Source of the DNA: Candidatus Thorarchaeota archaeon
GTDB taxonomy: Archaea; Asgardarchaeota; Thorarchaeia; Thorarchaeales; Thorarchaeaceae
Assembly: GCA_016840245.1 (NCBI GenBank)
Contig: JAEOST010000101.1
Coordinates: 1-8,123 of the forward strand
Length of the DNA: 8,123 nt
Direction of reading: 5' to 3'
Shown: in pieces, positions 6,185 to 8,123 of the stretch
Numbering within the stretch: the stretch's first letter is position 1
Layout: the number at the start of each line of letters is the position of its first letter
Notes under the pieces: model-generated
Seen by the model: only the letters and a program-made list of their open reading frames with translations
Database searches by the model: none
What the model was told of the DNA's origin: nothing
Made by a program: the position numbers and the translations under genes

Positions 6185-7279
6185 TTACATCTCATTTTCT
6201 GAGCTTTCTTCGGGACCCGAATCATGATCGTCATCATCATATTCTGGCACTGGAGCTGTTTCACCTGCTGATGGTGTTAGCTCAGCAACACTCATCTCTG
6301 GTCCATCATCCTCCTCATCGTCATCATATTCCGGTGTTGGTGGAGGGGACGTGCCCAATGACTCTACAGCAGCATCTGGATCCGACATAATCTCCCTCTC
6401 GACAAGATTGAGAATGCTGTGTCGAATGTAATCCTTCGATCCGATAATTTCTGGATAGTCATATTCTCTGAGAAGCATAGTGATTATGCTAGTAACCACT
6501 CTACTCTTGACAGCCATGAACACGATTGTGAAGTTCAGGACAATTGCAAAGAGTGGCCCCAGTGCTACCAAAATGACGAAGATTGCAGTCCAATTGTATT
6601 GAGATAGCGTAAGCTCAACCCACACGAGGATAATATCAATCCCCGCGAAGAATTCCAGAATGTCTTCAAGGTCATCTCCAACATTGCTCAATGATCGGTC
6701 TTTCTGGTCAAGGTGGAATAGACCTGCGTCCTTCAGAAGCCATGGACCATAATAGAACTGCATCAGGAGAATTGGTAAGATAATGATACTGACAACCATA
6801 ACTATCGTTCCAAAGACAAGTAGGTCATCACCGCTGCCTAGTAGGTCAAGGCTAACAATAGTAAGTGCTATTCCTGTAATTAGTATAGATCCATACAACG
6901 ATCTACGGAATACAAGACTCCAATTCTGATCGTCTGGGTCCGGACTCAGGAAGTACTCTCCAGTTCCTCGCTTGAAGAAAGTGTGCAGCTTCAGTGGGAG
7001 AAAAACAGAGTTTGGGTATTTTATGATGATTCCGCATATGATTCCTGCTAATATCAGAGACCCAATCGATCCTGCCAATAACCACATAGTGTAGGTCGTC
7101 AGTTGAACGAGAGTGATTTCTTTTATTAATTCTACACTTGTCAAAAGGACCAAGAGCCCCATTGAAGATGCTATCAAGATAATGGTAGAAATTAGAATTC
7201 CAATAATCAGCTGTGACTTGCTTAGTGACTTTGTTTCATCCATCAATTTCTTGTAACGACTCGGTGCATCAACAAGCAT
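6185..7279 (-). CDS. Unrecognised multi-pass membrane protein with acidic, repeated C-terminal tail
   Basis: I do not recognise the family. With the ATG at 7279 it has 364 residues. AAAGGTGA lies 5 bases upstream of that ATG, which favours it over the in-frame GTG at 7288 that falls inside this site. Hydrophobic segments lie at about residues 24-47, 63-86, 127-147, 153-175 and 230-257, with a possible additional one at 212-226. Between the fourth and later segments is a conserved-looking stretch, YGPWLLKDAGLF, followed by an acidic amphipathic patch (VGDDLEDILEFF). After the last helix comes a basic then mixed helical region (about 258-305). The final ~60 residues are low-complexity and very acidic, with two copies of a PEYDDD...GPE unit. 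It is divergent from the gelsolin-domain gene, sharing a 251-base spacer. No enzymatic motif is visible. A scaffolding, stress-sensing or signalling role would be guesswork. Confidence 0.7.
   Translation of the reverse strand: MLVDAPSRYKKLMDETKSLSKSQLIIGILISTIILIASSMGLLVLLTSVELIKEITLVQLTTYTMWLLAGSIGSLILAGIICGIIIKYPNSVFLPLKLHTFFKRGTGEYFLSPDPDDQNWSLVFRRSLYGSILITGIALTIVSLDLLGSGDDLLVFGTIVMVVSIIILPILLMQFYYGPWLLKDAGLFHLDQKDRSLSNVGDDLEDILEFFAGIDIILVWVELTLSQYNWTAIFVILVALGPLFAIVLNFTIVFMAVKSRVVTSIITMLLREYDYPEIIGSKDYIRHSILNLVEREIMSDPDAAVESLGTSPPPTPEYDDDEEDDGPEMSVAELTPSAGETAPVPEYDDDDHDSGPEESSENEM
6203..6247 (-). repeat. Acidic protein repeat, copy 2 (PEYDDD-x5-GPE-x2)
   Basis: Fifteen codons encode PEYDDDDHDSGPEES, the second copy of the unit also found at 6290-6334. 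The two share PEYDDD, a central aspartate and GPE, separated by a 14-residue Ser/Thr/Ala/Pro linker. This looks like an internal tandem duplication in a disordered tail. Confidence 0.7.
6290..6334 (-). repeat. Acidic protein repeat, copy 1 (PEYDDD-x5-GPE-x2)
   Basis: Fifteen codons encode PEYDDDEEDDGPEMS, preceded by a TSPPPT stretch. This is the N-terminal-side copy of the pair. In the DNA the copies share GATGATGA-rich runs on the minus strand, so slippage is a plausible origin. Confidence 0.7.
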
Positions 7280-7530
7280 TGTAATCACCTTTGTAGCCTT
7301 TATTATAGATACACCCTCAGATAAGAATTAATGTGTTAGACTCCAACAGGGTTTCAGAGTAACCTACATCTAGCACAACAACAGTGATATACCCATAACA
7401 GAGATAGTTGCATTGTTGGACGAGCTATTACAGCTCCCCATAGTTCCCACATAATCCGTGTAGAGCGCGAATTGCTCATCAATGTAACAAACCCGCGGTC
7501 TGGGAACAAAGTTGACTGTAGTGATTAACA
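7280..7530. promoter_or_regulatory. Divergent intergenic region between the membrane-protein gene and the gelsolin gene
   Basis: This 251-base spacer holds no convincing gene. On the minus strand a TATA-like string (CTATAATAAA, about 7301-7310) lies upstream of the membrane-protein gene, with the Shine-Dalgarno AAAGGTGA at about 7284-7291. On the plus strand no strong TATA box is seen. GATATACC near 7386-7393 is a weak candidate that would imply a long leader. A small hairpin (GAGCT, 5-base loop, AGCTC) lies at 7422-7436 and is too weak to interpret. GTGATT at 7521-7526 just before the gelsolin ATG is a possible weak ribosome site. Confidence 0.4.
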
Positions 7531-8123
7531 ATGGCTATTGGCTACGAAGTCGCCGAGGACGGCACTCTTGAAGAAGTAGAACTCTCAAAAGAGGGTCTTG
7601 TGTCAACCAAAGTTGTTTGTGTTGTTGATGATGAGACCAAGAGCATCTATCTCTGGAAAGGGAGCCAAGCAGGCATAAGGAAGAAATTCATTGGAGCACG
7701 GGTCGCGACCAATCTCCGGACCGAGTATGGTTTTCATTTCAAGGTCAGACCGTTAGATGAAGGTGAAGAACCACCAACATTCTTCAGTGCACTAGATGGG
7801 ACTACTGCTGCAACACGAGTTCTAAAACCTGGTGAAGCTGCTCCTCCACCTAGTCCACCTAAACCCAAGACAGCAACTACAGAAGCTGCTACAACCACAG
7901 CTCCACTTCCCAAGACTGAGCCAAAGGCAGAAGCAACATCCACTGCACCTCCAAAGACAACTACTAAGGCGGCTCCTCCTCCTACGCCGCCTAAGACAAC
8001 AACTACTCGACCACCTCCACCAAAAACCACAACGGCAACCGCACCACCTGTAGCAGCAGCTCCAACTGCAGCAGCTACTGAGATTGATGCAATGATTAAG
8101 GAACTTGAAACTGTTGATCCTCC
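7531..8123 (+). CDS. Gelsolin-like domain protein with Pro/Thr/Ala-rich tail (3' truncated by window edge)
   Basis: The frame starts at ATG 7531 and stays open to the right edge (197 complete codons). An in-frame TGA at 7522-7524 rules out a longer N-terminus. Residues ~18-90 match a single gelsolin/villin-type repeat: a strand VVCVVDD, the core motif IYLWKGSQA (39-47), a long helix with RKKFIGARVATNL, then a strand and VRPLDEGEEPPTFFSAL, the usual 'V.EG.EP..F' ending. In eukaryotes such domains bind, cap or sever actin, often with calcium. Asgard gelsolin-like proteins are known to act on actin filaments. Residues ~103-183 are low-complexity Pro/Thr/Ala/Lys with repeated PPKTTT units and a PPPP run, probably a flexible linker. 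EIDAMIKELE at 184-193 may open a helical domain beyond the window. Actin binding is inferred; the domain call is strong. Confidence 0.82.
   Translation, partial: MAIGYEVAEDGTLEEVELSKEGLVSTKVVCVVDDETKSIYLWKGSQAGIRKKFIGARVATNLRTEYGFHFKVRPLDEGEEPPTFFSALDGTTAATRVLKPGEAAPPPSPPKPKTATTEAATTTAPLPKTEPKAEATSTAPPKTTTKAAPPPTPPKTTTTRPPPPKTTTATAPPVAAAPTAAATEIDAMIKELETVDP
7837..8079 (+). repeat. Pro/Thr/Ala-rich low-complexity linker with PPKTTT-like units
   Basis: About 81 codons are nearly all Pro, Thr, Ala and Lys. The unit PPKTTT recurs about three times (APPKTTTK, TPPKTTTT, PPPKTTTA) with Pro-rich spacers, including PPPP. The composition also produces long spurious open frames on both strands here. 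It is probably a disordered spacer. Polyproline runs are known profilin or SH3 ligands in eukaryotes, but no such partner is visible in this window. Confidence 0.75.

Noticed and set aside
6171..6190. Possible terminator between the convergent thiQ and membrane-protein genes (CTAG-CTT-CTAG followed by ATTTT).
   Set aside because: The stem is only 4 bases, CTAG is self-complementary anyway, and the T-run is only four bases long.
7734..8053. Long open frames on both strands rich in Val/Gly (minus) or Leu/Gln/Arg (plus).
   Set aside because: They are by-products of the Pro/Thr/Ala-rich codons of the gelsolin gene tail; the proteins are low-complexity and lack plausible starts.

Overview
The window looks like a stretch of archaeal chromosome, most probably from an Asgard archaeon (a Thorarchaeia-like lineage is my best guess, not proven). 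Two signs point this way. The right edge carries a gelsolin-like actin-regulator domain joined to a long Pro/Thr/Ala-rich tail, a eukaryote-like combination characteristic of Asgard genomes. The thiamine regulator is of the archaeal HTH-ThiN (ThiR) type. Several starts have no Shine-Dalgarno sequence and sit about 26-30 bases from TATA-like boxes, which also fits archaea. No mobile element, CRISPR array, tRNA or rRNA gene was seen.

Layout, left to right. Positions 1-391 (+) are the 3' end of an unrecognised membrane protein cut by the window edge. It converges with a minus-strand GNAT acetyltransferase gene (398-1249). Upstream of that on the same strand is a 309-residue HTH-ThiN regulator (1324-2253). 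A 71-base divergent intergenic region (2254-2324) holds two small AT-rich palindromes that coincide with the expected TATA-box positions on each side. Then comes a compact plus-strand operon, thiB-thiP-thiQ (2325-6174), encoding a membrane-anchored thiamine-binding protein, a fused two-half permease and an ATPase with a C-terminal TOBE-like extension. It converges with a minus-strand gene for an unrecognised multi-pass membrane protein with an acidic, internally repeated tail (6185-7279). A 251-base divergent intergenic region separates that gene from the gelsolin-domain gene (7531 to the right edge, incomplete).

Working together: the central block (about 1.3-6.2 kb) reads as a self-contained thiamine uptake unit. 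ThiR senses thiamine phosphate through its ThiN domain and binds the shared intergenic region. From there it would control both itself and the ThiBPQ importer. The subunit assignments rest on clear motif agreement with the bacterial ThiB/TbpA and ThiP families. The regulatory circuit is inferred from gene order and from the palindromes. The flanking genes (membrane proteins, acetyltransferase, gelsolin) have no evident tie to thiamine. The most distinctive content is the gelsolin protein and the divergent ThiR/ThiBPQ control region. I see no clearly unprecedented system.
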